Origin: Drosophila persimilis
Lineage: Eukaryota > Arthropoda > Insecta > Diptera > Drosophilidae
Direction of reading: 5' to 3'
Assembly (NCBI RefSeq): GCF_003286085.1
Contig: NW_020825289.1
Coordinates: 3,844,001 to 3,908,000, forward strand
DNA: 64,000 bases
Below the pieces are notes generated by a model. That model did not search any database and was not told where the DNA came from. It saw nothing but the letters and a program-made list of their open reading frames with translations. The position numbers and the translations under genes were made by a program. This document shows, piece after piece, positions 62,865 to 64,000 of the stretch. Position 1 is the first letter of the stretch, and each line of letters begins with the position of its first letter.

Positions 62865-62875
62865 AAACGTAACTA

Positions 62876-63160
62876 ATAAACACATTTTCTATAATTGATA
62901 TGTTTTTGAAATATTCATGCATATGATTAGTATCTTATATATATATCTCAACCCTGATACCTATTCTTGGTCTCTGTAAGAATACAATAAACTGCAAAAT
63001 ATCGATGTAATATTTAAAACAGACTTCATTTTTTTTGCATTAATTGGAGCATGGGATGACAAACATTTTCTCAATTCTATAATATCCATATCCCCAAGGG
63101 TATGCCAGAGTGTGGAATGGGACTCACTGTCGTCAATCGGTTATTACCGATTCAAATAAT
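62876..63160. other. AT-rich flank
   Basis: AT-rich sequence after the LINE insertion. No gene seen. Confidence 0.4.
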
Positions 63161-63440
63161 ACGACAAATTCCTTGATTTTGATCTAGCCATAATTTTATC
63201 CGATTAGTGAATCAATTTTATACTGGACTGGCCTATTCTGAAAACTTCTATACCGTTGAAAATAAAATTTAGTAGATTGACAAAATATACCGATATACCG
63301 TAAATATACCATCGCATCAAAAAATACCGAATAGTATGAAGAATACCGTAAACGGTCACCCTGCAGACCAGTGCACTAAAATATACGGTCTTCCCCTCAA
63401 TATACCAAAAGATACCTTCTAATTTTTAAAAAATACCGAT
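63160..63440 (+). repeat. Third fragment of the dispersed repeat family (copy C)
   Basis: CATAATTTTATCCGATTAGT at about 63190 is shared with the 200-bp monomer. It is followed by several ATACCG/ATATACCGTAAATATACC words as in the flank of copies A and B, then CGGTCACCCTG (63353-63363), one base off Motif 1. Confidence 0.7.
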
Positions 63441-64000
63441 AAAAAATCACTTAGGCCACTTAACCTACATAACCCCCTTTAGTTCAGGTGCATAACTGAG
63501 TTACACCGCGGAAAATATTACTGTTTTTCAATTCTTCTTGTAAATCCATCCTACTCTTTACCAACAAGGAATCGTACAATCGTGAAGATAAAATTTTTCA
63601 AGATTCATAATTTTTGTGGAGATTGTTTTAATACCCACTGGTGGGCAATGAGTTAATCGTTCTCTGTCCATGTAAGGAAATCATTTCATTTCATTTCATA
63701 CTAGCAAGCTTGGAGCCTCAGTCATGAACACAAAATTTAACTATATTGATGAATCAAGTTTAAGTAATCCTTATGGGATTGTGTCTGAAATACGGCTTAG
63801 GCAGATAAAGTCCAACAATAAAACGTAAGTGAGCATGAAATGTTTCGTCTTTTGAACACTTGCTACCAACTGCGGGTATGGACATATTTATACCTTATTT
63901 CCTTTCTGTTTTCCTAGCTGATTTTAAAAGTAATTAATAATAACCTCTCTCATATTGAATTGTTTTTTACCTTTTCATGCAATTGATTAGTGCCCTGTAT
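63441..64000. other. Unassigned sequence at the window end
   Basis: No recognisable gene or repeat boundary. Short frames only. A possible gene could begin past the edge. Confidence 0.4.

Overview
The window is Drosophila nuclear DNA, most likely from the obscura group. The reasons are small introns with GTRAGT/AG junctions, recognisable orthologues of klaroid (koi) and coronin (coro), DINE-1-type repeats, and intergenic DNA rich in TTAATTAA- and GAGA-like words. The exact species cannot be fixed from the sequence alone. Linkage of koi and coro suggests Muller element C (D. melanogaster 2R); that placement is from memory.

Layout. 1-391 is a truncated DINE-1. About 985-1470 is a short copy, in reverse orientation, of a dispersed repeat that reappears at 60.1-62.0 kb, and it is interrupted by a 692-bp hAT-like MITE (1471-2162). 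koi, a SUN-domain nuclear-envelope protein, lies at 3082-8267 (+, 7 coding exons). 9.2-19.7 kb is non-coding apart from a full DINE-1 at about 17.1-18.2 kb. A secreted protein with two six-cysteine VWC-like modules is encoded at 21267-27134 (+, 6 coding exons), and its first intron holds a 1.7-kb Tc1-family transposon. A small unrecognised minus-strand reading frame ends at 29004. 29.3-50.5 kb is a 21-kb stretch with no recognisable gene. coro is on the minus strand: coding exons lie between 51547 and 55631, and a non-coding first exon and promoter lie about 4.3 kb further upstream, near 60.01-60.12 kb. Directly beyond that promoter is a tandem array with a 200-bp period (60250 to about 62010). 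The array flank carries a 5'-truncated non-LTR insertion with an 11-bp target duplication, then more fragments of the repeat family to the window end.

Functionally, koi (LINC complex, anchoring nuclei to the cytoskeleton) and coro (actin and Arp2/3 regulation) are broadly expressed cell-architecture genes. The VWC gene looks like a regulated extracellular protein: it has an Inr+DPE promoter candidate, a large AT-rich 3' region and broad non-coding flanks.

The most interesting structure is the repeat family shared by both window ends. One copy has two diverged monomers. The other has the same flanks, but one monomer is amplified to about seven near-identical 200-bp units, which looks like an early stage of satellite birth. 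It abuts the Motif 1 promoter element of coro.
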